Below, piece after piece: positions 47,073 through 55,574 of a DNA stretch of 64,000 nucleotides. The notes under the pieces were generated by a model. It did no database searches, was not told the DNA's origin, and saw nothing but the letters and a program-made list of their open reading frames with translations. Source of the stretch: an uncultured Halobacteriovorax sp. (GTDB lineage: Bacteria; Bdellovibrionota; Bacteriovoracia; Bacteriovoracales; Bacteriovoracaceae); the NCBI GenBank assembly GCA_913061265.1, contig CAJXVS010000001.1:248001-312000 (forward strand), in the 5' to 3' direction. Every line of letters begins with the position of its first letter. Positions within the stretch are counted from its first letter, which is position 1. The translations under genes and the position numbers were made by a program.

Positions 47073-48260
47073 TTACTCTGCTACATCTAAAGAGAGCTCA
47101 TCACTATCATCTTTACTTTCTTCGCCTTCTTCTTTTGAATTAATGGGAGTGACGTTCTCACTCTCTTCGCCATCTTCGTCTTCACCTCCAAATTGTAAGT
47201 TTCTCTCAAAATTTGATGGAGATGATGCTGCACCGATGGCCACATCAAAAGAAATTTCATCATTCTTATAAAGCTTAGTTAGATGCTGATCAAATGATTG
47301 CATCTCACCTTTTGTCTTCTCTATCGTAATATACATATTAGATAGAGGCTCTTTACCACTAATACAATCTTGAATCCCAACCTTGTTAACCATGATCTCT
47401 TGGGCGCAAACTCGTCCCTTTCCATCTTTAGTAGGTAATAGTCGCTGACTGATTGATCCAAAGAGACACTCTGATAAGCGCAGCTTAACATTGTCCTGCT
47501 CTTCAGGAGGAAACATTGAGACGATCCTATTGATCGTCGAAGGAGCGTTAGTTGTGTGAACAGTTCCAAAAACTAAGTGACCAGTTTCAGCGGCCTTCAT
47601 AGAGATTTGAATAGTCTCCGCATCTCTTAATTCCCCAATAACAATAATATCTGGGTCCTGTCTTAAGGCGCCTCTTAGTGCGTCTTTAAAACTATCTGTA
47701 TCAGAACCAAGTTCTCTTTGAGTGATACGACTTTTCTCTGAAGAAAAGATAAACTCCACAGGGTCTTCAATGGTTAAGATATGTTCTTCTCTTGTAAGAT
47801 TAATTTCTTGAATAATTGAAGCAAGAGTTGAACTCTTCCCAGATCCTGTAACACCAGTAACAAGAACCAATCCCCTTTGTGCTTGAACAAAATTACTTAG
47901 GGCTGCTGGCAATCCAAGGTCTTTCATAGTGGGAACTTGCATAGTAATCACTCGCATAATAATAGCAAGCCTTCCTTGAAAACGAAGAACGTTAACTCGT
48001 ACTCGGCAGATCTTCCCAAGCTGATAAGAGCCATCATATTCTTTGAGAGTTTCAATTCCTTTTAAGATTTCTTTATCTTGAATGATGACGCCACAAATGG
48101 TCAGCATGTCTTCTTTAGTGAGAGCGGAGGCCTTGATCTTTTTAAGCCCCCCCTTCATTCTAAAATAAGGAAACTCACCTTCACGTAAGTGAATATCACT
48201 AACCCCGTTAACCGTGGCTGATTTTAGTAATTTATGAAAGGTCTCTTTATCCATTGCCAT
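47073..48260 (-). CDS. pilT: PilT-type pilus retraction ATPase
   Basis: A 395-aa hexameric secretion ATPase that depolymerises type IV pili. Walker A is GVTGSGKSS (about 130), the Asp box is IEDPVEF, Walker B is IIVIGELRD, and the His box is GHLVFGTVHTT. A 35-residue acidic C-terminal tail (EEDGEESE and further) extends beyond the usual family end and may be a regulatory or localisation element. PilU is an alternative in the same family. Confidence 0.92.
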   Translation of the reverse strand: MAMDKETFHKLLKSATVNGVSDIHLREGEFPYFRMKGGLKKIKASALTKEDMLTICGVIIQDKEILKGIETLKEYDGSYQLGKICRVRVNVLRFQGRLAIIMRVITMQVPTMKDLGLPAALSNFVQAQRGLVLVTGVTGSGKSSTLASIIQEINLTREEHILTIEDPVEFIFSSEKSRITQRELGSDTDSFKDALRGALRQDPDIIVIGELRDAETIQISMKAAETGHLVFGTVHTTNAPSTINRIVSMFPPEEQDNVKLRLSECLFGSISQRLLPTKDGKGRVCAQEIMVNKVGIQDCISGKEPLSNMYITIEKTKGEMQSFDQHLTKLYKNDEISFDVAIGAASSPSNFERNLQFGGEDEDGEESENVTPINSKEEGEESKDDSDELSLDVAE

Positions 48261-48301
48261 GAATACTTTTCGGTAATTTCAAGCAATTAGATAAGATAAA
48301 A

Positions 48302-48335
48302 ATAAAGGCCCTCAGGTACTTTTAAGGGCCTTTAT
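48302..48335 (-). terminator. Rho-independent terminator after serC
   Basis: ATAAAGGCCCT (48302-48312) pairs perfectly with AGGGCCTTTAT (48325-48335) around a 12-nt loop. On the minus strand the hairpin is followed by TTTTTAT. It lies downstream of serC and before pilT. Confidence 0.88.
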
Positions 48336-48356
48336 CGAGGTATAAACTAATAAAGA

Positions 48357-49475
48357 CTAGAGTTCTGACTCAATCGCATGACTGATTAAAGAAGTCAGTT
48401 TTTGGATATCCTCTAGCGTGATATTATAAAAAAGAGCAATCCTGAACTGATTCTTACCAAGTTTTCTATAGGATTCAATCCCGTATACAAAGCCTAATTC
48501 GTGAAGCCTCTTACAAAGATCAGAGGCATTAAACTTTTCATCTACATTAATAGTGGCCACGGCCGTTGATCTATATTGAGCTTCTTCGATAAAGCAGCTT
48601 AAGTAAGATTTTTCATTGGCCCATCCATAAACATGATCAGCTTTTGCTTTTCCATTATCTTGAACGGCCTGATAGCCCACCTTATTCATTAGTTTAATCT
48701 GTTCGTTGAGCATCCAAAGAGTTGCAATGGCCGGTGTATTATAAGTTTGATTCTTATCAGAGTTATCAATACATGTTTTCCAGTCCATGATCCCAGGAAT
48801 ATAACGGCTCTTATCAGAGGCAATCTTAAGAGCGCGCTCTCTAGCTTTTGGTGAAAGGATAGAAACGAAAAGTCCCCCATCACTGGCAAAAACTTTTTGT
48901 GGTGAAAAGAAGTAAGCATCTGTTTGGTTAACATCACAAGGGCATTGAGCCCCACCGCTTGTAGCGTCTATGGCAAGAATAGTGTTCTCTCCCACTTTTG
49001 GAAGAGAGTCGATCATAACTCCAGTAGAAGTTTCATTCAGAGTTGCCGCAATAAAATCTACGGAGTCTATATTAGTTGGAGTAACGCCTTTGCCATATTC
49101 TACAGCATGCTCAGAAGCCTCGATCCAAGGGATACTATTATGAGACTTAAACCATTTTTGAGAGAACTCTCCACAAGTAAAATGGGCTGAAGACTTATCA
49201 ACCATTCCAAGGCCCATCATATCAAATAAGAGAGTCGCACCGCCGTTGCCCATAGCAACAGTCGCGTCAGCGTTAAGGTTAAAATAGCTTCTTAGACCTT
49301 CTTGAACGTCTTTGACTAAGTTCTTAACAGCAGGTTTCCTATGGCTTGTCCCCATAAGTTCAACTCCAGTGTCTGCTAAGCTTTTAAGAAAACTTACGGG
49401 CACAAGAGAGGGTCCGCAACCAAATCTAGGGTCAGAGGGTCTTAAATCACTCGGTGCTTCATAATTCTCAAACAT
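48357..49475 (-). CDS. serC: Phosphoserine aminotransferase
   Basis: A 372-aa class V PLP aminotransferase converting 3-phosphohydroxypyruvate to phosphoserine. The PLP Lys is in FSPQKVFASDGG, the substrate region RFGCGPSLVP is at the start, and the His-Arg pair of GTSHRKPAVK binds phosphate. The sequence resembles the actinobacterial-type SerC branch rather than the E. coli type. AGGAG precedes the ATG. It is monocistronic with its own terminator. Confidence 0.88.
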   Translation of the reverse strand: MFENYEAPSDLRPSDPRFGCGPSLVPVSFLKSLADTGVELMGTSHRKPAVKNLVKDVQEGLRSYFNLNADATVAMGNGGATLLFDMMGLGMVDKSSAHFTCGEFSQKWFKSHNSIPWIEASEHAVEYGKGVTPTNIDSVDFIAATLNETSTGVMIDSLPKVGENTILAIDATSGGAQCPCDVNQTDAYFFSPQKVFASDGGLFVSILSPKARERALKIASDKSRYIPGIMDWKTCIDNSDKNQTYNTPAIATLWMLNEQIKLMNKVGYQAVQDNGKAKADHVYGWANEKSYLSCFIEEAQYRSTAVATINVDEKFNASDLCKRLHELGFVYGIESYRKLGKNQFRIALFYNITLEDIQKLTSLISHAIESEL

Positions 49476-49581
49476 ATATTCTCCTTAATATTTAATAGCT
49501 ACTCTAATACTTATAACGAAGCTAAACAATTAAATTGCCAATAGACATTTACATTTGTCACAATAATTTAAGGAAAGATTT

Positions 49582-50226
49582 ATGCGAAATGCCCTACTGA
49601 TTCTATCGGTTTATTTACTCTACCCCTCTGTTACTCTAAGTGCGATCGAAGACGTCAGCTTTGGTATTGGAACTCAAACTCAGTTCGTAGGAAAGGTTCA
49701 AACAGATGAATCAGGCTCTACTAATAAGTTTGAATTCAATCCTTACTTTACGACTGCTGCAGAAGTGTCTTTAACGGAGAATCTCTCCTTCTATCCAGAG
49801 TTTGGTTTCCTCTATCCTGATAGTACAAAAGATCCTCTCATCTCAAAGATGACTTACTTCTTTCTAGGATCCTTGGGTTATGAAGTTAGAGACTGGGTCC
49901 TAAGAGCTGGTCTTGGTCTTTCCATGACTAAGATTAGTGGCAAAGGTGGAACTCAAGTTTTAAATAATGGAAACCAGCCAGAGAGTTTCCCCATGCCAGA
50001 AGGATCGGCCACTAGCCGAAATGTAATCTTAAACCTTGGGACTGATTATTTTGTTCACTCAGATTGGTCTGCTAGAGCTGAAACGAGTATTTATAACCCG
50101 GTCAATAGCCGCAACCGTTCGTTCACTTATCAATTAGCCGTTCACTATCACTTTCACGATATTCTTGGATTAAATAAATCAAAGACAAAAACAAAAATAA
50201 AAGAAAAGGCAGATGACTCATGGTAA
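49582..50226 (+). CDS. Outer-membrane beta-barrel protein, 214 aa
   Basis: A signal peptide (1-20) precedes alternating amphipathic strands ending in aromatic residues (FNPYFTTAAEVSL, YFFLGSLGYEV, YQLAVHYHF), typical of a small eight- to ten-strand barrel, followed by a charged tail. I recognise no exact family. AAGGAAA supports the start. The next gene overlaps by 7 bp, coupling it to the matrixin protease. Confidence 0.75.
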   Translation: MRNALLILSVYLLYPSVTLSAIEDVSFGIGTQTQFVGKVQTDESGSTNKFEFNPYFTTAAEVSLTENLSFYPEFGFLYPDSTKDPLISKMTYFFLGSLGYEVRDWVLRAGLGLSMTKISGKGGTQVLNNGNQPESFPMPEGSATSRNVILNLGTDYFVHSDWSARAETSIYNPVNSRNRSFTYQLAVHYHFHDILGLNKSKTKTKIKEKADDSW

Positions 50227-50987
50227 AGATCTTAATTGCTTTAAGCTTACTTCTTAGTACGAAGGCTTTTGCCTTTTCTCTTTCAGTATCAAATGGCGCT
50301 TTCTTTAAAGAGAATATCGTTAAGGTAAATATTGGAGATAATTGCCAGAACCTTGGAGTTACAAGTGATGGTCTATTATCTTTAGCCGTAGAGGCTGCTG
50401 AACAGTTTTGGAACAAAGTCCCAACTAGTAGGCTAAGGCTTGAGCAAGGAGCCGTAGTTTCCGTGGCGGCAGCTTTTAGAACTGATGCTATCTGTAGCAC
50501 TGATAATCCTTGCATACCAAACCCAGATCTCACTCACTCTCATGAAGTTTTAATAACTTGTAATACAAATGCCAGTAATTTTGCGAACACATCGATCATT
50601 GCACTAACAGTTCCCAATAGTGTGGCGGGACAAAATATTATTTCATCAACCCTTCTTATCAACGACAATGCGGGGAACCAGTTTCAAAGTAAGTCTCGCG
50701 CTGAGCAGATTTCAATCTTGGCCCATGAAATGGGTCATGCTATTGGTCTTGGCCATTCACCTGTGACTGATTCACTTATGTACTATAGATCTTTAGCTTC
50801 GAGATTTCGGTTAGGCTGGGATGATATTGATGGGATCACTTTTCTCTATCCAGTAGAGCAACCCATCAGTGGTTGCGGAAGTGTTGACCTAGGTACTAAG
50901 CCTCCAAGTCAAATGGGTCCCTTAATGTTAGGATTCCTCTTTGCGCTCTTAGGTGGCTATGTTTTTAGGAAAAACTTAAAGAGCTAG
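50220..50987 (+). CDS. Secreted matrixin-like (M10) zinc metalloprotease with C-terminal anchor
   Basis: A 255-aa protein: signal peptide (1-18), then a metzincin catalytic domain with HEMGHAIGLGH and the following Met-turn SLMYY. The C terminus is tripartite: a GCG segment, about 18 hydrophobic residues (MGPLMLGFLFALLGGYV) and a basic end (FRKNLKS), resembling CTERM-type sorting or anchoring signals. It probably degrades extracellular or periplasmic proteins while tethered. It is coupled to the beta-barrel gene and overlaps the convergent aminopeptidase by 12 bp. Confidence 0.88.
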   Translation: MVKILIALSLLLSTKAFAFSLSVSNGAFFKENIVKVNIGDNCQNLGVTSDGLLSLAVEAAEQFWNKVPTSRLRLEQGAVVSVAAAFRTDAICSTDNPCIPNPDLTHSHEVLITCNTNASNFANTSIIALTVPNSVAGQNIISSTLLINDNAGNQFQSKSRAEQISILAHEMGHAIGLGHSPVTDSLMYYRSLASRFRLGWDDIDGITFLYPVEQPISGCGSVDLGTKPPSQMGPLMLGFLFALLGGYVFRKNLKS

Positions 50988-52706
50988 TTTATCCGCTCCA
51001 AAAGAAAGCCCTATTTCTCTACACTTAACTTCATAGGCTTTTAAAAGGGCCTTCTCCTCACTATCAAGAAGATCAAGATCTATAAGTTTTGGATCCATTC
51101 CAATCCAAACTAAGTTCTTAAACCTAAGAGTCTTTTCTTTATCAGGATGAGCCTCAATGAAGACAGTGTTTTCAATACGAACCCCACCAACTCCTGGAAA
51201 ATAAAGTCCCGGTTCGATAGATCCGTGTGAGCCCTCTTTTAAAATAACTTCAGAAGTAGGTGTTATTGAATAACCTCCTTCGTGGACATGAACTCCGATG
51301 CCGTGCCCAGTTCCATGAGAATAATCATAACCCGCTTCTTTAATAGGTCCTCTAGCAAGGGCATCGATCTCCTTACCTAAGGTTCCTTCTGGAAACTCAG
51401 CATGCATGGCCTTAAGAAACCCTTTAAGCACAAGAGTAAACATTTTCTTATGCTCTAAAGTCGCTTCTCCTCCAGAGATAATAGTTCTAGTTGTATCAGT
51501 GGCGTAACCGCCTTCGTAATAAGCACCAGAATCAAGAAGAACAAGTTCTCCTTCTTCGATATTCTTTTGAGGGCTTGGTGTTTTATAGTGAATGATTGAG
51601 CTATTAGCCCCTGAGCCAGCAATAGTATTAAAGCTATTTCCGATGGCGCCTGCTTCTTTGTAGATCCTATTAGTCTTATTAAAGAAATCAAATTCTGTGA
51701 CCTTATCTTTTTTCGAAACTCGGCTCTTTAGCCAAGTCAGGCTATTGAAGATGACTTGATTAGATTTATGAAAAGATTCTTCTATATGCTTCATTTCACT
51801 TGAGTTCTTTAGGCTTTGTTTTTTTACGACAAAGTTTTCCTTTTCATGAACTTCTTCTTCAAGAAGTCCCTTTAAGAAACGGTGATCTTGAGTATTAATA
51901 GAAAGAGGATCTACAATGATCTCTTCAACCTTAGAGAGTTTCTCCGCTAAGACCTTTTCTAAATCAGAGAGAAGATGAAAGTGAAGTTCTTTAACTTGAA
52001 GAAGTTCTTTTGAAACCTTATCTTTACTTGGAATAAAAAGGTGCAGTTCCCCACTGAGACCTAAGGCCTTTGCCTTAAAACTCGCCATATAGGGAAATTG
52101 ATAGCCTCGGCAATTACTTAGCCACGCTATTGAATCAGTGGCGCTAACAAAGCAGGCCTGTCCCCCATTGATAAGCTCATCGAGTTTCTCAATCGTACTC
52201 TGACCACTAATGCTATCAGGAATTCTTTTAATAGTTCCTGTTGTTGAGTTTCCAGGGAAATGAAAAAGTGAATCGATGGTTGTCTCATTAAAAAGCTTTA
52301 ACTTCATATTTGATTTTAAGATCTTATATGAATTAAAGGGTGTCCTAGAGGAAAAGATACCAAGAGTTCCGCCAGCGATTTTAGCCTTTTCAATAAGTGC
52401 ATCAAAGTTTGAAACTCCATAAGGACAAGGCACCACGTCGACTATATCAGGGTCACATTCAAGGGCGGCATGCTCATGGTAGCGCCCATCAACAAAGAGG
52501 AAATTCTTATCTATAGTCAGAAGAACTTCGGCCACAGAGCCCGTAAAGCCAGAGACAAAGTACCTAGGGCAATCCTCAAGAGGAACATACTCACTTAAAT
52601 AAAGATCAAAACTAGGAATGTATAAGGAAGTTAGGCCTTGATCCTTAATAAACTTCCTAAGCTTGCTAATAATTTGCGAGATCTTTTGAGTATCTAAACC
52701 ATTCAT
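50976..52706 (-). CDS. Xaa-Pro aminopeptidase (aminopeptidase P, M24B)
   Basis: A 576-aa protein, long like eukaryotic-type aminopeptidase P with a tandem creatinase N-terminal domain (about 10-290) and a C-terminal pita-bread catalytic domain. The dimetal ligands are visible: LLDSGAYYEGGYATDTTRT (both Asp), GTGHGIGVHVHEGG (His), GSIEPG and GGVRIENT (both Glu). It removes the N-terminal residue before proline. No signal peptide, so cytoplasmic. Confidence 0.93.
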   Translation of the reverse strand: MNGLDTQKISQIISKLRKFIKDQGLTSLYIPSFDLYLSEYVPLEDCPRYFVSGFTGSVAEVLLTIDKNFLFVDGRYHEHAALECDPDIVDVVPCPYGVSNFDALIEKAKIAGGTLGIFSSRTPFNSYKILKSNMKLKLFNETTIDSLFHFPGNSTTGTIKRIPDSISGQSTIEKLDELINGGQACFVSATDSIAWLSNCRGYQFPYMASFKAKALGLSGELHLFIPSKDKVSKELLQVKELHFHLLSDLEKVLAEKLSKVEEIIVDPLSINTQDHRFLKGLLEEEVHEKENFVVKKQSLKNSSEMKHIEESFHKSNQVIFNSLTWLKSRVSKKDKVTEFDFFNKTNRIYKEAGAIGNSFNTIAGSGANSSIIHYKTPSPQKNIEEGELVLLDSGAYYEGGYATDTTRTIISGGEATLEHKKMFTLVLKGFLKAMHAEFPEGTLGKEIDALARGPIKEAGYDYSHGTGHGIGVHVHEGGYSITPTSEVILKEGSHGSIEPGLYFPGVGGVRIENTVFIEAHPDKEKTLRFKNLVWIGMDPKLIDLDLLDSEEKALLKAYEVKCREIGLSFGADKLAL

Positions 52707-52767
52707 ACCTGAGCCTTTAACGCGGATAAAAATCCATTAGTAGCTAGGATAGCGCTAAATCTAAGAA

Positions 52768-52950
52768 ATGACTACAGCTGCAAAGCTAACATACCGATAT
52801 AGCTTTATGGAAGTAAAGGTACATCAATTAGTCTTTTTTATACTTGTGATTTTTTTATTAAAAATCTCAGTGGGAGATAATTGGAGAAGCGAAGATCAGG
52901 TTACAAGACCTATGATAGATCGGAAGTACGCTTCTAAATTAGTCAAATAA
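52768..52950 (+). CDS. Possible small membrane peptide, 60 aa (uncertain)
   Basis: One hydrophobic segment at about residues 18-34 (HQLVFFILVIFLLKIS) could span the membrane. There is no Shine-Dalgarno sequence. A weak -10-like TAAATC sits six bases before the ATG, the same geometry as other leaderless-looking genes here. It lies in the gap between murD and aminopeptidase P, antisense to both, and overlaps the end of murD. I recognise no family, and a chance frame is possible. Confidence 0.27.
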   Translation: MTTAAKLTYRYSFMEVKVHQLVFFILVIFLLKISVGDNWRSEDQVTRPMIDRKYASKLVK

Positions 52951-54267
52951 ACTCTTAAAAGCATTCCCTCTTTCAACATAATTCTTAAATTGATCAAAGC
53001 TTGGAAACGCCGGACTGAGTAAAACAATTCCTGTAAATTTCTCTTTCTTTAACTCAATGGCGCATTCCTCTAGAGTTCCTACATTTAAACAAGGCACCCA
53101 ATCACTTAGCTTTTTTTCTAATAGATTAGCTGACTCTCCTATTAAGAAAACCTTTTTTACTTTTTGTTTGAAGAAGGCTTCCGCTTTCAATGGAGGCTCA
53201 TCGTTATGACCTCTAAGCTTGCCACCTAGAATCAGGACTAAGTCTTTATCAAAGTCATCCATAGAACTAATGGCCGTCATAGTGGCATCCCAGTTTGTCG
53301 ACTTGGCATCGTTATAGATATCAAAAGATTCCGAACTCGGAACGTATTCAATCCTGTGACTTACGCCTGTAAAGCTATCAATTCCCTTTTGTACTAATTC
53401 AGCATTACCTTCTAAGAGATTTAGGGCATTAAGAACTTCTAAGCAAAAGTCGAGGTTGATCTTATTATGAATACCTGGAAGTTTGAATTGATCGAGACTG
53501 ATCATTCCTTTTAAATGAGCTTTGATTCCTTCAGTATCGTTTGTTTGAACAGGAACCTTCGTTCCAACAAAAGACTCTCCCCACTTATTGACTTGTTCAT
53601 TGGCGCTATCAAAGATGAGAGTGCCATCCTTATCCATTTTATTACTAATATTAAACTTGGCCTTGGCATAATCATCATTCTCAGAGTATCGCTCTCCATG
53701 ATTAGGAAAGATATTTAAAAGAACCGCAATATCTGGTTTGAATTCAAAGGTTGATTCTAATTGAAAGCTAGAGAGTTCAAGCAAGATATAATCAACTTCT
53801 TCATTTGATCTAATATGATCACAAAAAGCGACTCCAATATTTCCACCGGTAAAAACTTTCTTTCCAATGCCTCTAAGAAGATGATCTAAGAATGAAACGG
53901 AGGTGGTCTTACCGTTTGTTCCAGTTACAGCAATGATGGGGGCTTTAGCGAAATGAAAGGCCAATTCAATCTCACTCCAGATAGGTGCGCCACACTTTGA
54001 GAGAACTTTATGATCCCGCGGAATACCTGGGCTTAAGATGACTAGATCAGCTTTTTCACAGAGCTCTAACGCCTTTGGGTCACTCTCAGAGATGCAATTC
54101 AGGGCTGAGGTTATCGTAGATACTTCCTCAAAATCTGCCCAAGAGCTTGGCTCTCCTTGGTTAATGGCCCACAAGGTTACTTCTTTATCTTTTAAGAAAC
54201 GAAGGGCACCCATGCCAGAGACACCAAGGCCGAAGACCACTACTTTTTTACCATTTAAATTCATCAT
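52939..54267 (-). CDS. murD: UDP-N-acetylmuramoyl-L-alanine--D-glutamate ligase
   Basis: A 442-aa Mur ligase adding D-Glu to the peptidoglycan precursor in the cytoplasm. An N-terminal Rossmann-like domain (GLGVSGMGAL), the ATP-binding loop VTGTNGKTTS near residue 110, and the C-terminal domain with SHRIEYV and NDAKSTNWDA are all present. Tandem ATGs at 54267 and 54264 follow AAGG. It is isolated from other mur genes in this window and divergent from the METTL25-like gene. Confidence 0.94.
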   Translation of the reverse strand: MMNLNGKKVVVFGLGVSGMGALRFLKDKEVTLWAINQGEPSSWADFEEVSTITSALNCISESDPKALELCEKADLVILSPGIPRDHKVLSKCGAPIWSEIELAFHFAKAPIIAVTGTNGKTTSVSFLDHLLRGIGKKVFTGGNIGVAFCDHIRSNEEVDYILLELSSFQLESTFEFKPDIAVLLNIFPNHGERYSENDDYAKAKFNISNKMDKDGTLIFDSANEQVNKWGESFVGTKVPVQTNDTEGIKAHLKGMISLDQFKLPGIHNKINLDFCLEVLNALNLLEGNAELVQKGIDSFTGVSHRIEYVPSSESFDIYNDAKSTNWDATMTAISSMDDFDKDLVLILGGKLRGHNDEPPLKAEAFFKQKVKKVFLIGESANLLEKKLSDWVPCLNVGTLEECAIELKKEKFTGIVLLSPAFPSFDQFKNYVERGNAFKSLFD

Positions 54268-54273
54268 CGCGCC

Positions 54274-54302
54274 TTGTCATAATAGCTGCTTTTAGATAAA
54301 TA
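54274..54302 (+). promoter_or_regulatory. Candidate promoter for the METTL25-like gene
   Basis: TTGTCA (54274-54279) and a weak TAAATA (54297-54302) are spaced by 17 bp. Eight bases then precede the GTG at 54311, giving at most a very short leader. No Shine-Dalgarno sequence is seen. Confidence 0.4.
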
Positions 54303-54310
54303 TTCTAACT

Positions 54311-55540
54311 GTGAATCTTCAAAACCGATACCTTTCCTTAGTAGAATTCCTACGCCCTTATGCTCCTTTTTGGCAGCATGAGGTCTTGAACAATTATCCT
54401 GTGACTATGGATGCTTATCCCAAAGAGTGGCTTGATCTTTTAGCCTCCAAAGAGGATCAGGAACTACACCAAATTGATGGCAGAAATAACCCTGACTCCT
54501 TAATAGGATCTAGCCTGGCAGACTTTATCCAGCAGGCCCAAGACTTAGTTCTCTGGCCTAAAGAGAGTTATAACCCAGAGCCTCTTCCGGCATGGGCCTA
54601 TAAGAAAGTGAAAGAAAAAAAGAAGCATGAAATCGATTGCCTGCGAGAAGTGATCATTCCCCTAAAAGAAAAAGCTGGTTTTACAAAGATGGCCGATATT
54701 GGTGGCGGGATTGGAAACCTCTCACGCATCATGGCCCATTACCACTCTCTCCCCACTACTTGCTTAGATATGAATGAGGATTTTTTAGAAAAAGGAAAGT
54801 TAAGAAGGTCTAAGTATCCTCTACCGGAGCAAGCGGCAAAACTAGATTTTGAAAAGTTTAAATTTGGATCTGATACTGGAGATGTTGTAAGAAAACATTT
54901 CGCTACTGATTCACTTACCTTGGGCCTTCATACTTGTGGCCCCTTGGCCTTAGAACATATTAAGTCTTTTCATCATTATAGAGGGAACGCCATGTTAAAT
55001 TTTGGCTGTTGCTACGCAAAGCTCGATCCCATAAAAGAAACGAATATCTCGAGCTTCGCTAAAGAGCATCCACTAGAATTCACCATTCATGGCCTAACCC
55101 TAGCGACGCGCTCCCATTCAACAATGACCTTTGAAGAGTTCTTGTTAAAAAAGAGGGTTAAGAGTTTTCGCTATAGCTTGCATCTTTTCTTAAAAGAAGT
55201 CTTAGGCCATACTGAGTTTGCTACTATTGGTGAGGCTCTACCAAGTGTTTACTGGGGAGACTTTAGTGACTACGCCCTTTTGAAGCTAGAAAAGCTTGGA
55301 GAAAAGAACCTCCCTACTAAGCGAGATCTCGATCAATTCTATAAAGACCCTAAGATCACCGAACAAGTTCATCATATGTTCTTGGCCAATATCATCCGTT
55401 GGCAACTTGGCCGGGCCGTAGAGTTTACGATTATATTAGACCGTTGCCTTTTTCTTCTAGAACAAGGTCATAAGGTTGAATTACTGCAGGTATTTAACGA
55501 AGAACTTAGCCCGAGAAATCTGGGAATCTTAAGTTATTAA
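54311..55540 (+). CDS. METTL25/RRNAD1-like SAM methyltransferase (Methyltransf_32 type)
   Basis: A 409-aa protein of a family best known from eukaryotes. The SAM loop is in ADIGGGIGNLSR (about 134-145), followed by LTLGLHTCGPLA, GCCYAKL and the distinctive C-terminal block in which LDRCLFLLEQG leads to LSPRNLGIL. The GLH-CG, GCCY-KL and SPRNL signatures are hallmarks of METTL25/RRNAD1 proteins. The substrate is unknown here; an RNA or ribosome-related target would be inference from the family name. It starts with GTG. Confidence 0.8.
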   Translation: MNLQNRYLSLVEFLRPYAPFWQHEVLNNYPVTMDAYPKEWLDLLASKEDQELHQIDGRNNPDSLIGSSLADFIQQAQDLVLWPKESYNPEPLPAWAYKKVKEKKKHEIDCLREVIIPLKEKAGFTKMADIGGGIGNLSRIMAHYHSLPTTCLDMNEDFLEKGKLRRSKYPLPEQAAKLDFEKFKFGSDTGDVVRKHFATDSLTLGLHTCGPLALEHIKSFHHYRGNAMLNFGCCYAKLDPIKETNISSFAKEHPLEFTIHGLTLATRSHSTMTFEEFLLKKRVKSFRYSLHLFLKEVLGHTEFATIGEALPSVYWGDFSDYALLKLEKLGEKNLPTKRDLDQFYKDPKITEQVHHMFLANIIRWQLGRAVEFTIILDRCLFLLEQGHKVELLQVFNEELSPRNLGILSY

Positions 55541-55567
55541 AGGAGGCCTTTAAGTTAAAGACCTCCT
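55541..55567. terminator. Hairpin between convergent METTL25-like and glnN genes
   Basis: AGGAGG-C-CTTTA (55541-55552) pairs with TAAAG-A-CCTCCT (55556-55567) around AGT, with one internal mismatch. It starts right after the plus-strand stop. Flanking T-runs are weak on both strands, so it may act as a modest bidirectional terminator. Confidence 0.55.
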
Positions 55568-55574
55568 ATGAATC

